NCBI GenBank assembly: GCA_024639885.1
Contig: JAHEGD010000010.1
Span: 1 to 46,461 of the forward strand
Source of the DNA: Porticoccaceae bacterium
GTDB taxonomy: Bacteria > Pseudomonadota > Gammaproteobacteria > Pseudomonadales > Porticoccaceae
DNA length: 46,461 nucleotides
Direction of reading: 5' to 3'
This document shows positions 1 to 8,332 of this stretch, piece after piece; positions within the stretch are counted from its first letter, which is position 1, and every line of letters starts with the position of its first letter. The notes under the pieces were generated by a model, which saw only the letters and a list, made by a program, of their open reading frames with translations, ran no database searches and was not told the DNA's origin. The position numbers and the translations under genes were made by a program.

Positions 1-1105
1 CATCGGCGTAAGCAGCGGCGACCACGTCAGAGGTCTCTTTCATCGCCAGCCCGGCAATCGCCCGCACAGCTGCCATCTTCATCTCTTCGTTGATGGTCGA
101 GGCGCCGCAGTCGAGTGCGCCGCGGAAGATAAACGGGAAGCAGAGCACATTGTTAACTTGGTTGGGATAGTCCGAGCGGCCGGTGGCGATGATCGCGTCG
201 GGGCGCACGGCAATCGCCTCCTCGGGCATGATCTCTGGAACCGGGTTGGACATCGCCAAAATCATCGGCTTGGGCGCCATCTTGGCGACCATCTCGGCGG
301 TCAGTACACCGGGGCCAGAGAGGCCAAGAAAGAGATCGGCGTCGACGATCGCGTCGTTCAAGTCGCGGTCATCCGTCTCAACGGCAAAGGCCGCTTTCCA
401 CGGGTTCATGCCCGCCTCGCGGCCGGCGTAGATCACCCCGTTGCGGTCGAGCATCCGCACATTCTCGCGGCGCAGGCCCATCGCAATCAGCAGGTCGACA
501 CAGGCGATACTGGCGGCGCCGGCACCGGAGACCACCAACTTAATCTCTTCGATCTTTTTCTCGACAACGATCAAGCCGTTGTAGACGGCCGCCGCGGCGA
601 CAATCGCGGTGCCGTGTTGGTCGTCGTGAAAGACTGGGATCTGCATCCGCTCACGAAGTTTTTGCTCAACCTGAAAACACTCCGGTGCTTTGATATCTTC
701 GAGGTTAACACCGCCAAACGTTGGCTCCAGCGCGGCGATGATATCGACCAGTTTGTCGACATCGGTCTCGTCGACCTCGATATCAAACACGTCGATGTTG
801 GCAAACTTTTTAAACAGGACCGCCTTGCCCTCCATCACCGGCTTGGAGGCGAGCGGGCCGATATTGCCGAGCCCGAGCACGGCGGTGCCGTTGCTGATTA
901 CCGCGACGAGGTTGCCGCGCGCGGTGACATCGGCGGCGGCGTTGGGGTTCTCCTCGATCAGTTCGCAGGCGAACGCCACACCCGGCGAGTAGGCGAGCGA
1001 CAGGTCGCGCTTGTTGGCCAGCGGCTTGGTCGGGCGAATCTCCAGCTTACCCGGGCGCGGGTCGGTGTGGTATCGCAGTGCTGCTTCCTTGAAGGAGTCG
1101 CTCAT
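1..1105 (-). CDS. maeB: NADP-dependent malic enzyme, N-terminal part (cut by window edge)
   Basis: Oxidatively decarboxylates malate to pyruvate, making NADPH in the cytoplasm. Reading the minus strand from the ATG at 1105 gives 368 residues without a stop, beginning [13 protein letters not shown]. Family motifs follow in order: the LAYSPGV segment, the VLGLGNIGP segment, FHDDQHGTA (substrate and metal site), VVSGAGAAS (nucleotide-binding loop) and [10 protein letters not shown] near the left edge. Members of the MaeB group usually carry a C-terminal phosphotransacetylase-like domain, which would lie outside the window, so it cannot be confirmed. GAGAG about 8 bases upstream is the likely ribosome binding site. 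Divergent from the alanine symporter at 1267, with a repeat-rich intergenic region between them. Plus-strand frames over this stretch are shadows. Confidence 0.93.
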   Translation of the reverse strand, partial: MSDSFKEAALRYHTDPRPGKLEIRPTKPLANKRDLSLAYSPGVAFACELIEENPNAAADVTARGNLVAVISNGTAVLGLGNIGPLASKPVMEGKAVLFKKFANIDVFDIEVDETDVDKLVDIIAALEPTFGGVNLEDIKAPECFQVEQKLRERMQIPVFHDDQHGTAIVAAAAVYNGLIVVEKKIEEIKLVVSGAGAASIACVDLLIAMGLRRENVRMLDRNGVIYAGREAGMNPWKAAFAVETDDRDLNDAIVDADLFLGLSGPGVLTAEMVAKMAPKPMILAMSNPVPEIMPEEAIAVRPDAIIATGRSDYPNQVNNVLCFPFIFRGALDCGASTINEEMKMAAVRAIAGLAMKETSDVVAAAYAD

Positions 1106-1138
1106 CGTTTGCTCTCTCGCTGCTATTAATGGGGGTGG

Positions 1139-1207
1139 CGGTAAATGGTCGGGTATTCTACCGACAGTGCCGGTAAAAATCTTTACCGCGACAATAACGC
1201 GGTAAAG
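1139..1207. promoter_or_regulatory. CGGTAAA repeat cluster and dyads between maeB and the alanine symporter
   Basis: CGGTAAA occurs at 1139-1145, 1171-1177 and 1200-1206, and inverted (TTTACCG) at 1182-1188. The strongest dyad is CTTTACCGCG (1181-1190), a 7-base spacer, then CGCGGTAAAG (1198-1207), a perfect 10-base inverted repeat. A second short dyad, GGTA-TTC-TACC, sits at about 1152-1162. Such clustering in a divergent intergenic region suggests cooperative operators. The regulator is unknown, and a cruciform or RNA hairpin is possible instead. Confidence 0.5.
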
Positions 1208-1266
1208 GTTGAAATCCGCAGGCGCGGCCGGAACAATGGCACCACCTTATTAAAAGAGCACAGCCA

Positions 1267-2709
1267 ATGGCCGCCGCAACCTCTCTCGACACCGCCATCA
1301 ACTCCATCAACGCCGTTATTTGGAGCCCCGCACTGGTCTATCTGTGCCTCGGCGCTGGCCTCTGGTTCTCACTGCGCAGCCGGTTTTTGCAGGTTCGCCA
1401 CCTCGGCGAGATGGTCCGGCTGCTGCGCAGCGGCGGCAGCTCGGCCTCCGGCGTCTCGTCATTTCAGGCGCTGGCCATGTCGCTCTCCGGGCGGGTCGGC
1501 ACCGGCAACATCGCCGGCGTCGCCACCGCCATTGCGTTTGGCGGGCCGGGCGCCATCTTCTGGATGTGGGTGGTCGCCTTCCTCGGTGCGGCGACCGCAT
1601 TTATCGAGGCGACCCTGGCGCAAATTTACAAAGAGACCGACGAGCGCGGGCTCTACCGCGGCGGGCCGGCCTATTTTATCGACAAGGCGCTCGGGGTGAG
1701 CTGGTTTGCCTGGCTATTCGCAATCGCCACCATCGTCGCGATGGGCTTTTTTATGCCCGGCCTGCAAGCCAATGCGATTGTCGAGGGGCTCAACAACGCC
1801 TGGGGGGTCAACAAGCCGATCACCTCGCTGCTGCTGACCGCGGCACTCGCCACCATCGTCGTCGGCGGGGTGCGCCGGATCGCCCACTTTGCCCAGCTGG
1901 TCGTGCCGGTCATGGCGATCTTGTATATCGCCATGGCCGTGTTTGTACTGGCGATCAATGCCGAAAGAATCCCCGCCGCGTTTGCGCTGATCTTTAACAG
2001 CGCGTTCGGGCTGGATGCCGGCTTTGGCGCGATCGCCGGCGCCGCCGTGCAGTGGGGGGTCAAACGCGGCGTCTACTCCAACGAGGCCGGCCAAGGCACC
2101 GGCCCCCACCACGCCGCCGCCGCCGAGGTCGCCCACCCCGCCCAACAGGGGCTGGTGCAGGCGTTCTCGGTCTACATCGACACGCTGCTGATCTGTACCG
2201 CCACCGCGCTGATGATTTTGGTCTCCGGCCTCTACGAGGTGTTCGACGGCAACGCCACACTCTACAGCGGGCTGGCCGGTGTAGCCGCCGGGCCCGGCTA
2301 TGTGCAGGCAGCGCTAGAGAGCGCCCTGCCCGGCTTCGGCAGCAGCATCACTGCACTGGCGCTGCTGTTCTTTGCCTTCACTACCATTGTCGCCTACTAC
2401 TATATCGCCGAGACCAATGTCACCTTCATCAACCGCAAGGTCCACCGACCGTGGCTGGTCAGTGCCCTCAAGCTACTGATTCTGGCGGCGGTCTACTGGG
2501 GCGGCGTGAAGAGCTCGACCTCGGCCTGGGCACTCGGCGATATCGGTCTGGGGATGATGGCGTGGCTCAACATTGTCGCCATTCTGCTGCTGCAAAAACC
2601 AGCCCTGATCGCGCTGCGCGACTACGAGGCGCAACGCCGCGCCGACAGCGCGATCAAATTCAATGCCAGCGCCCACGGTATTGAGCGCGCCGACCACTGG
2701 CAGGGCTAG
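1267..2709 (+). CDS. Sodium:alanine (or glycine) symporter, AGCS family
   Basis: Inner-membrane secondary transporter that couples amino acid uptake, typically alanine or glycine, to sodium. The 480-residue product has the family's length and roughly eleven hydrophobic segments. The AGCS signature GTGNIAGVATAIAFGGPGA begins at residue 78, and the segment SNEAGQGTGPHHAAAAEVAHP near residue 270 is also typical of the family. The start ATG at 1267 follows a modest AAAAGAGC ribosome binding site. The gene converges on rsmI, and the two stop codons share the palindrome CTAG at 2706-2709. Substrate choice between alanine, glycine and related amino acids cannot be read from sequence. Confidence 0.92.
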   Translation: MAAATSLDTAINSINAVIWSPALVYLCLGAGLWFSLRSRFLQVRHLGEMVRLLRSGGSSASGVSSFQALAMSLSGRVGTGNIAGVATAIAFGGPGAIFWMWVVAFLGAATAFIEATLAQIYKETDERGLYRGGPAYFIDKALGVSWFAWLFAIATIVAMGFFMPGLQANAIVEGLNNAWGVNKPITSLLLTAALATIVVGGVRRIAHFAQLVVPVMAILYIAMAVFVLAINAERIPAAFALIFNSAFGLDAGFGAIAGAAVQWGVKRGVYSNEAGQGTGPHHAAAAEVAHPAQQGLVQAFSVYIDTLLICTATALMILVSGLYEVFDGNATLYSGLAGVAAGPGYVQAALESALPGFGSSITALALLFFAFTTIVAYYYIAETNVTFINRKVHRPWLVSALKLLILAAVYWGGVKSSTSAWALGDIGLGMMAWLNIVAILLLQKPALIALRDYEAQRRADSAIKFNASAHGIERADHWQG

Positions 2710-3554
2710 CTGTCGCGGCCCTGCAGCGCCAGACCCAACTGGTAGAAACTGCGTTTATCGCCGCCGAGCAGCTCCGCGGCGACCGCCGCGGCGCGCTTGA
2801 GCGGCAGCTCGCGGAGCAGCACACTCAACACCCGGCGCTGCTCTACCGTACTGCTCTGCTCGGCACTGTCACCGGCTACGATCACCACCATCTCGCCGCG
2901 CTGCTGGTCGCGGTCGGCGGCGACCCGCTCGGCCAGTTCGGTCAGGCTGCCGTCCAACAGGGTCTCAAAGGTCTTGGTCAATTCGCGGCCGATCGCAGCG
3001 CGGCGCTGACCGCCCCAAGCCGCCACCATCGCCGCCAGCGACTCGACGATGCGGTGCGGGGCCTCGTAAAATATTAGCGTTGCGCGGTCGTCGGCGAGCT
3101 GTTCGAGCGCCTTGTTGCGGGCGCTGGCGCGGGCCGGCAGAAACCCACAAAAGCGGAACTGATCACTCGGCAGCCCGGCGATCGACAGCGCCGCCACCGC
3201 CGCGCACGGGCCGGGGATCGCCACCACCTTGATACCGGCGGCGCGCGCCGCCGCCACTAAGCGGTAGCCGGGGTCGGCAATCAGCGGCGTGCCGGCATCA
3301 GAAATCAGTGCAATTGACTGGCCAGCTGCTAAACTTTCCACCAGCTTGTTGTCGGCGCTGCCGTCGCTGTGTTCATGGTAGGCGCGCAGCGGTTTTTTTA
3401 TCTGCAGATGGTCGAGCAGCCGCTGGCTGTGGCGGGTGTCTTCGCAGGCGATGGCATCAACACCGGCCAATACCGCCGCCGCGCGCTGGGTAATATCGGC
3501 GAGATTGCCGATCGGTGTCGCTACAATGTAGAGCGTTGCGCGTTCCGTGACCAA
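2706..3554 (-). CDS. rsmI: 16S rRNA (cytidine1402-2'-O)-methyltransferase RsmI
   Basis: SAM-dependent methyltransferase that 2'-O-methylates C1402 of 16S rRNA in the decoding centre. The 282-residue product shows the tetrapyrrole-methylase fold signature TPIGNLADITQRA (13-25), then EDTRHSQRLLDHL, SDAGTPLIADPGY and GPCAAVAALSIAGLPSDQF. The start is a TTG at 3554; no ATG or GTG fits between there and the conserved N-terminal strand, and AGAGGT lies 8 bases upstream. It is divergent from lpoA with only 15 bases between start codons, the rsmI/lpoA arrangement known from many gammaproteobacteria but unusually tight. The stop overlaps the stop of the alanine symporter. Confidence 0.95.
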   Translation of the reverse strand: MVTERATLYIVATPIGNLADITQRAAAVLAGVDAIACEDTRHSQRLLDHLQIKKPLRAYHEHSDGSADNKLVESLAAGQSIALISDAGTPLIADPGYRLVAAARAAGIKVVAIPGPCAAVAALSIAGLPSDQFRFCGFLPARASARNKALEQLADDRATLIFYEAPHRIVESLAAMVAAWGGQRRAAIGRELTKTFETLLDGSLTELAERVAADRDQQRGEMVVIVAGDSAEQSSTVEQRRVLSVLLRELPLKRAAAVAAELLGGDKRSFYQLGLALQGRDS

Positions 3555-3569
3555 AATGGGGTACCTCTG

Positions 3570-5519
3570 TTGTCAGTCAATGTTGCCACTATCACCAAAG
3601 CCTTCATGGTGCTCGCAGCGCTAGCGATGGTTGCCGGCTGCGCGCCGACGATAACCGGCCCGGTCCAGCCGGCCGGCCCAGCGCTGGAGCGCGACCCCGC
3701 TCTGCCGCAGCTCGACGCCGAGCAGAGCGCCGCGCTGCTAGTGCAGCTGGTAGCGCAGTTTAACAGCCAACCCCGTGTTGCGTTGGCCCCGAGCAGTGCC
3801 GGTCGCCAATTAATTGCCCAGCTCGCCGCACTCGACCCCACGCTGCTCAACCGCGACCAGCGCAGCCAGTTAATTCTACTCACCTTTAGCGTCGGTCTCA
3901 GCCAACAGCGGCTGGCTGGCGCGATGGCGCTGCGCCAGCACCCCAACTGGTGGCAGTGGCGCGGCGAGCTTGGCGGCGCCGACCAGCGCCGGCTCGACAC
4001 CCTCGAGGCCGACTACCTGATCGCCATCGGCAACACGGCCGACGGCTTGGCGCTACTGTTAGAGAGCGTTGAGGACGGCGGCCGCGACGGCGCCAACCGG
4101 GTCTGGGCACTGCTCACCAGCCAGCCGAGCCAGAGCTTGTCCGCGCTGGCCCGCGACGCGGCGCTGGCGGTTCGCCAGCTAGCCAACTTGGCGCTGCAGT
4201 TGCGTGCCAGCGAGGGCGATTACCCGGCCCAGCTCGGCCAGCTCGAGCACTGGCTGGCAGACTACCCGCGCCAGCCACTGGCGCGCAGCCGTCCCGACTA
4301 CTTTATTGCGCTCGCCGAGCAGCGCGCGGCGCGCGCACCGATCGCGGTGGTACTGGGTAGCGACGACGAGTCGCTGGCGGCCAGCACGGCGCTCAGCGAC
4401 GGTCTGCTGACGCGCTACTATCAGCTCGCTGCCCGCCAGCCACTACCGCCGCTGCAATTTTACCGGGTCGGCGCTGACAGCTCTTACCGCGACCTCTACC
4501 GGCAGCTGCGCAGCGCCGGGGTTGGCCGGGTCATCGGCCCGCTGCGCCGCTCGCAGCTAGACCGGCTGGCCTCTGAGCTGTTCGCAGCGCCGGCCGCCCA
4601 GCCGGCTAGCTCGCTGGCGGTTGATGGCGACAGCCCGGTAGCGGCCCGCCCCGCCGCGATCGCTTTCAACAACTTGCTGCCGACACTCGCGCTCAACGAG
4701 CTCTCTGACCCGGCGGCGCTACCGGCCAGCGCCGCCGCACTGCTGGGTCAACTGCCACTGGCCGTTGAACACGAGCTAGAGCAACTACTGGAGCGGGCCT
4801 TGGCGCGCTCGGCCGAGCGCATCCTGGTGCTGGCACCGGGTGCCGGCTGGGGGGCGCGCGGCGCGCGCTGGTTGCAACAGCGCTGGCTGCAGAGTGGCGG
4901 CGAGATCTCAATCAGCTACTACAGCGGCAGTGAACGCGATTACACGCCTCTGCTGCAAGCGCCGCTGGCGCTCGACGCCAGCCGCCAGCGCAGCCGCGAT
5001 ATCGAGCGGTTGACCGGTCTCGACCTGGATAGCCGGCCGCGCCGTCGCCAAGATATCGATCTCATCATTCTGCTCGCCCAACCCGAGCAGGGTCGCCAGA
5101 TTCGGCCAGCGCTCGACTTTAACTTTGCCGCTGATCTACCGGTGCTGGCCACCTCGCATATCTACCCGGGTGACGACCGCTATAACCGCGATCTGGCCGG
5201 TATCGAGTTTCCCGCCTCGCCCTGGCAGCTGGAACCATCAGGCGAGATGAACAGTGACGAGCAGCTATCGGCGACCGTCAGCCGTCAGCTCAATGCGCTC
5301 GGCGGCGATGCACTGGTGGCGGCACTGCGCGAAGCGCAACTCGGCCGCGTCGATGCGCCGCTCTACGGCAGTAGCGGCGTATTGCTAGCGAACGGCGGCA
5401 ATTACCGCCGGCTCGGCCTCTGGCAGCAGATCACCGAGCGCGGCACGGTCGCCATCGCCGCCGCTGACCGCGACCAGCAGGCGGCCCGCAACCGCCTCAG
5501 CGGGGGCAGCTATCAATAG
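3570..5519 (+). CDS. lpoA: Outer-membrane lipoprotein LpoA, activator of PBP1A
   Basis: Periplasmic activator anchored in the outer membrane that stimulates the peptidoglycan synthase PBP1A. Product is 649 residues from a TTG start at 3570, preceded by GGGG at 3558-3561. That start gives a signal peptide with one lysine, a hydrophobic run and the lipobox MVAGC (Cys24). The next ATG (3606) would leave only 11 residues before the cysteine. The N-terminal half is helical and rich in Leu, Ala and Gln, as in the TPR-like part of LpoA. The C-terminal half resembles a periplasmic-binding-protein fold, with a segment around ILVLAPGAGWGARGARW. Gene order rsmI/lpoA-yraN-diaA-dolP supports the call. The longer frame reading back to 3369 runs antisense through rsmI and is not the real N-terminus. 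Confidence 0.92.
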   Translation: MSVNVATITKAFMVLAALAMVAGCAPTITGPVQPAGPALERDPALPQLDAEQSAALLVQLVAQFNSQPRVALAPSSAGRQLIAQLAALDPTLLNRDQRSQLILLTFSVGLSQQRLAGAMALRQHPNWWQWRGELGGADQRRLDTLEADYLIAIGNTADGLALLLESVEDGGRDGANRVWALLTSQPSQSLSALARDAALAVRQLANLALQLRASEGDYPAQLGQLEHWLADYPRQPLARSRPDYFIALAEQRAARAPIAVVLGSDDESLAASTALSDGLLTRYYQLAARQPLPPLQFYRVGADSSYRDLYRQLRSAGVGRVIGPLRRSQLDRLASELFAAPAAQPASSLAVDGDSPVAARPAAIAFNNLLPTLALNELSDPAALPASAAALLGQLPLAVEHELEQLLERALARSAERILVLAPGAGWGARGARWLQQRWLQSGGEISISYYSGSERDYTPLLQAPLALDASRQRSRDIERLTGLDLDSRPRRRQDIDLIILLAQPEQGRQIRPALDFNFAADLPVLATSHIYPGDDRYNRDLAGIEFPASPWQLEPSGEMNSDEQLSATVSRQLNALGGDALVAALREAQLGRVDAPLYGSSGVLLANGGNYRRLGLWQQITERGTVAIAAADRDQQAARNRLSGGSYQ

Positions 5520-5892
5520 CAGCGGCAGCCAACAGTGCGGCGGTCGCGCCGAACAGCTCGCCGCCCGGTGGCTAGAGGCGCGCGGTTTAACCTGGGTTGA
5601 GAGCAACTACAGCGGCCCGCGCGGCGAGATCGATCTGATCATGCGCGAGCGCCAAAGCTGGGTGTTTGTCGAGGTTCGCTACCGCCGCTCGGCGGCCTAC
5701 GGTGGCGCCGCTAGCTCGATTAGCCGCGCCAAATTGCAGCGTATCCGCGCCACCGCCCTGCACTATCTACAGCAACACCACGCCGCTAACAGTGAGCAGC
5801 GCATCGACGCAGTGGTTCTCGACGGGCCCAACCTCGACCACCCGGCACTGCAAATTGAGTGGATTAAAAGTATCATCGACGATTGCTATTGA
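5512..5892 (+). CDS. yraN: YraN family (UPF0102) nuclease-like protein with no ordinary start codon
   Basis: Small cytoplasmic protein of the restriction-endonuclease-like fold; function not firmly established. The conserved core is clear: AEQLAARWLEARG, then RGEIDLIMRE, VFVEVRYRRSAAYGGAASSIS and the C-terminal IEWIKSIIDD. Conserved residues begin upstream of the first ATG in frame (5641), so that ATG cannot be the start. Reading back from there I find no ATG, GTG or TTG down to at least 5401. Candidates are ATC at 5512, overlapping the lpoA stop and 5 bases after a GGGGG run (5502-5506); CTG at 5464; or entry by frameshift from lpoA. I place the start at 5512 provisionally. Position between lpoA and diaA matches other gammaproteobacteria. 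Confidence 0.82.
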   Translation: MNSSGSQQCGGRAEQLAARWLEARGLTWVESNYSGPRGEIDLIMRERQSWVFVEVRYRRSAAYGGAASSISRAKLQRIRATALHYLQQHHAANSEQRIDAVVLDGPNLDHPALQIEWIKSIIDDCY

Positions 5893-5919
5893 ACCGCAGC
5901 GCGGCCACCAGGATAAGTT

Positions 5920-6459
5920 ATGGACCAACGGATATTTGACCATTTTCAGCAGCGCATTGAGGCGACCATGACGCTCGCCGAGCAGTGCCAGCAGCAGCTG
6001 CCGGCGGCGGCGGCGCTGATCGCCGAGCGGCTGGTCGGCGGCGGCAAGATGGTTGTCTGCGCCGGCCCCGACGAGCGGCTGCTAGGTGAGCTCGCCGAAC
6101 ACTACCTGCTGTTTGGCAGCGGCTTTGAGCGGCCGCCGTTTCCGGTGCTGGCGCTGACTGGACACCCGCCGGCGAGCTGGTTGACACTGTTCGGCCAGCT
6201 CGCCAACAGCGCCGATCTGCTGCTGCTGTTTGGCGACAGTCTAGCGCCGGCACTGCGCGAGCAGCTGCTTAGCGAGGCGCTGAGCCGCAGCGTCGCGATT
6301 GTGACGATCGGCGGCACAGCGAATGGCGCTGAACCCTCGCCCACGGTTGCGGTCTCATTGGCAGCGGCAGAGCCGTCGTCGACGCCGCTCGTCAACCGCC
6401 AACTCGAGGCGCTACAATGTCTCTGTCACCTTGTCGATCACCAGGTCTTTGGAGCCTAA
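5920..6459 (+). CDS. diaA: DiaA-like SIS-domain protein, divergent
   Basis: DiaA is a homotetrameric SIS-fold protein related to phosphoheptose isomerase GmhA; it binds DnaA and promotes initiation at oriC. The 179-residue product starts MDQRIFDHFQQRIEATMTLAEQ and ends LEALQCLCHLVDHQVFG, matching DiaA ends such as NCLCDLIDNTLF. AGGA lies upstream of the ATG. The middle is unusual: where the family has a CGNGTSAANAQHF-type phosphate loop, this protein reads CAGPDERLLGELAEHY, so sugar-phosphate binding is probably lost. Identity rests on position between yraN and dolP as much as on sequence. Overall divergence is high. Confidence 0.8.
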   Translation: MDQRIFDHFQQRIEATMTLAEQCQQQLPAAAALIAERLVGGGKMVVCAGPDERLLGELAEHYLLFGSGFERPPFPVLALTGHPPASWLTLFGQLANSADLLLLFGDSLAPALREQLLSEALSRSVAIVTIGGTANGAEPSPTVAVSLAAAEPSSTPLVNRQLEALQCLCHLVDHQVFGA

Positions 6460-6464
6460 TTACC

Positions 6465-7037
6465 ATGCCAAAACTGTCTCAATTGCTGCCGCTTATCGCC
6501 CTGACTGGCCTGCTTGGCTGCACCGCAGTACTGACCACCGTAGTGGATGAGCCGATCCAATCCGACCCCACTGAGCCACCGATCGGCACCGCTCTCAACG
6601 ACCTCAAAATCGCCACCTACATTGGCGTCAACATCAACAAAGCCGACCCGATTCTCAACGAGGCGCACATCGATGTGCACGCCTATAACGGCGTCATCCT
6701 CCTCACCGGCGAAGTGCAGAGCCCCGAGCTGCGCCGCAAGGCCGGCGAGGTGGCAAAAAGTTACAGCGGCGTACGCCAGGTCTACAACGAGCTCGTAGTC
6801 GCCGCCAATAGCTCGGTGGTGTCGCGCGCCAACGATAGCTTGATCGCCAGCCAGGTACGCACCAAGCTGCTCTTTCACGAGCAGATTGAGTCATCCAAAA
6901 TTGATGTAGTCGTCGAGGACAACGCGGTCTTTCTGATGGGGCTGGTAAAGCGACAGACTGCGGATCTGGCCGCCACCGTGGCGGCCAACACTCGCGGTGT
7001 CGAACGGGTAGTACGCGCCTTCGAGCTCGCCGACTAG
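6465..7037 (+). CDS. dolP: Dual BON-domain outer-membrane lipoprotein DolP
   Basis: DolP (formerly YraP) is an outer-membrane lipoprotein that binds anionic phospholipids and supports envelope integrity and the BAM machinery. Starting at the ATG at 6465, the product is 190 residues, with signal peptide MPKLSQLLPLIALTGLLGC and the lipobox cysteine at residue 19. Two BON domains follow: one around DVHAYNGVILLTGEV, the second around DVVVEDNAVFLMGLVKRQ, ending in VERVVRAFEL. It is the last gene of the lpoA-yraN-diaA-dolP run, six bases after the diaA stop, and is followed by a strong palindromic terminator. Confidence 0.93.
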   Translation: MPKLSQLLPLIALTGLLGCTAVLTTVVDEPIQSDPTEPPIGTALNDLKIATYIGVNINKADPILNEAHIDVHAYNGVILLTGEVQSPELRRKAGEVAKSYSGVRQVYNELVVAANSSVVSRANDSLIASQVRTKLLFHEQIESSKIDVVVEDNAVFLMGLVKRQTADLAATVAANTRGVERVVRAFELAD

Positions 7038-7050
7038 ATTCGACAGAGAC

Positions 7051-7088
7051 AAAAAAGGCCGACCCAGTTAACTGGGTCGGCCTTTTTT
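7051..7088. terminator. Bidirectional intrinsic terminator between dolP and the thiolase
   Basis: A perfect 38-base palindrome: six A, a GC-rich 12-base arm (GGCCGACCCAGT), TA at the centre, the complementary arm and six T. It serves both convergent transcripts, dolP on plus and the thiolase operon on minus. Confidence 0.95.
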
Positions 7089-7100
7089 AATCGGCGCTGC

Positions 7101-8279
7101 TCAGACCAGCTCGAGCGCTACCGCACTGCCCTCACCGCCACCGATACAGAGACTGGCAACGCCCCTCTTGAGACCGTGGGTTTTCAGTGCGTGGATCAAA
7201 GTGACCATGATCCGCGCCCCGGAGGTGCCGATCGGGTGGCCGAGCGCACAGGCGCCACCGTGAACATTGAGCTTAGCGTGGTCGATCTGCAGCTCGTGCA
7301 TCGCAGCCATCGCCACCACCGCGAACGCTTCGTTGACCTCCCAGAGGTCGACATCAGCGGCCTGCCAGCCAACGCGCTTGAGGACTTTTTGCATGGCCGG
7401 TACCGGCGCGGTGGTAAACCACTCCGGCTCGTGGGCGGCTTGATCGTAGCCGTGAATCAGCGCGATCGGCGTCAGGCCGCGGCGCTCAGCCTCGTCGGCC
7501 ATCATCAGTGTCAATGCTGCGGCGCCGTCAGAGATCGAGCTGGCGTTAGCCGCTGTGACCGTTCCATCTTTGGCGAACGCCGGGCGCAGCTGGGGAATTT
7601 TGTCCGGACGCGCTTTGCCGGGCTGTTCATCGGTATCGACGACAGTGTCGCCACCGCGACCGGCGACCGTGACTGGGGCGATCTCATCTTTAAACCAGCC
7701 GTTGGCTATAGCGGCATTGGCGCGCGCCAGTGACTCTATCGCATAGGCGTCTTGCATCTCGCGGGTGAAGCCGTACTTGTCGGCACACTTTTCCGCAAAG
7801 ACACCCATCGCAGTGCCCTGGTAGGCATCTTGCAGACCGTCGTATTGCATGTGGTCGAGCACCGTCGTACCACCAAACCGGTAACCTTGGCGCGCTTTGG
7901 GCAGCAGGTGCGGGGCGCCGCTCATGCTCTCCATGCCGCCGGCGATAATCGCTCCAGCTTGGCCAGCGCGCAGAGCATTGCCGGCCATCATCACGGTCTG
8001 CATCGCCGAGCCGCAGACCTTGTGGACGGTGGTACACGGCGTCGCTTTAGAGAGACCGGCAGCCAGCGCCGCCTGGCGCGCCGGCGCTTGGCCGAGCCCA
8101 GCCTGCAGCACACAGCCCATCAGCACTTCGTCGATCTGGTCGGCGGCCAACCCGGAGCCCTGCAGGGCGGCGGCAATCGCGACCGCGCCAAGTTGGGGGG
8201 TGGCGACACTGCTGAGGTCACCGAGCATGCCCCCCATCGGGGTGCGGGCGGCGGCGAGGACGGCGATAGGTTGGCTCAT
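7101..8279 (-). CDS. Acetyl-CoA C-acetyltransferase (thiolase)
   Basis: Degradative or biosynthetic thiolase catalysing reversible condensation of two acetyl-CoA to acetoacetyl-CoA. The 392 residues match the family's usual length. The nucleophilic cysteine lies in [12 protein letters not shown] (Cys89), the catalytic histidine in [16 protein letters not shown] (His348) and the second cysteine in CIGGGEG (Cys378). ATG at 8279 with AGGAG about 6 bases upstream. It follows sspB on the same strand after 53 bases. Whether it serves ketone metabolism, leucine breakdown or polyhydroxybutyrate synthesis (PhaA) cannot be told, as no partner gene is adjacent. Confidence 0.93.
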   Translation of the reverse strand: MSQPIAVLAAARTPMGGMLGDLSSVATPQLGAVAIAAALQGSGLAADQIDEVLMGCVLQAGLGQAPARQAALAAGLSKATPCTTVHKVCGSAMQTVMMAGNALRAGQAGAIIAGGMESMSGAPHLLPKARQGYRFGGTTVLDHMQYDGLQDAYQGTAMGVFAEKCADKYGFTREMQDAYAIESLARANAAIANGWFKDEIAPVTVAGRGGDTVVDTDEQPGKARPDKIPQLRPAFAKDGTVTAANASSISDGAAALTLMMADEAERRGLTPIALIHGYDQAAHEPEWFTTAPVPAMQKVLKRVGWQAADVDLWEVNEAFAVVAMAAMHELQIDHAKLNVHGGACALGHPIGTSGARIMVTLIHALKTHGLKRGVASLCIGGGEGSAVALELV

Positions 8280-8332
8280 GGTCTGCTCCTGTAATGGTCG
8301 ATGCGCCAGCCAGCCAGAGCCGGCCGGCGGGG

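Noticed and set aside
158-1129. Plus-strand 323-codon frame and nested frames at the left edge
   Set aside because: The minus strand encodes a clear malic enzyme over the same bases; the plus frames show no family similarity.
3369-3569. Extended N-terminus of LpoA from the upstream ATG
   Set aside because: It lies antisense within rsmI and would bury the lipoprotein signal peptide about 70 residues inside.
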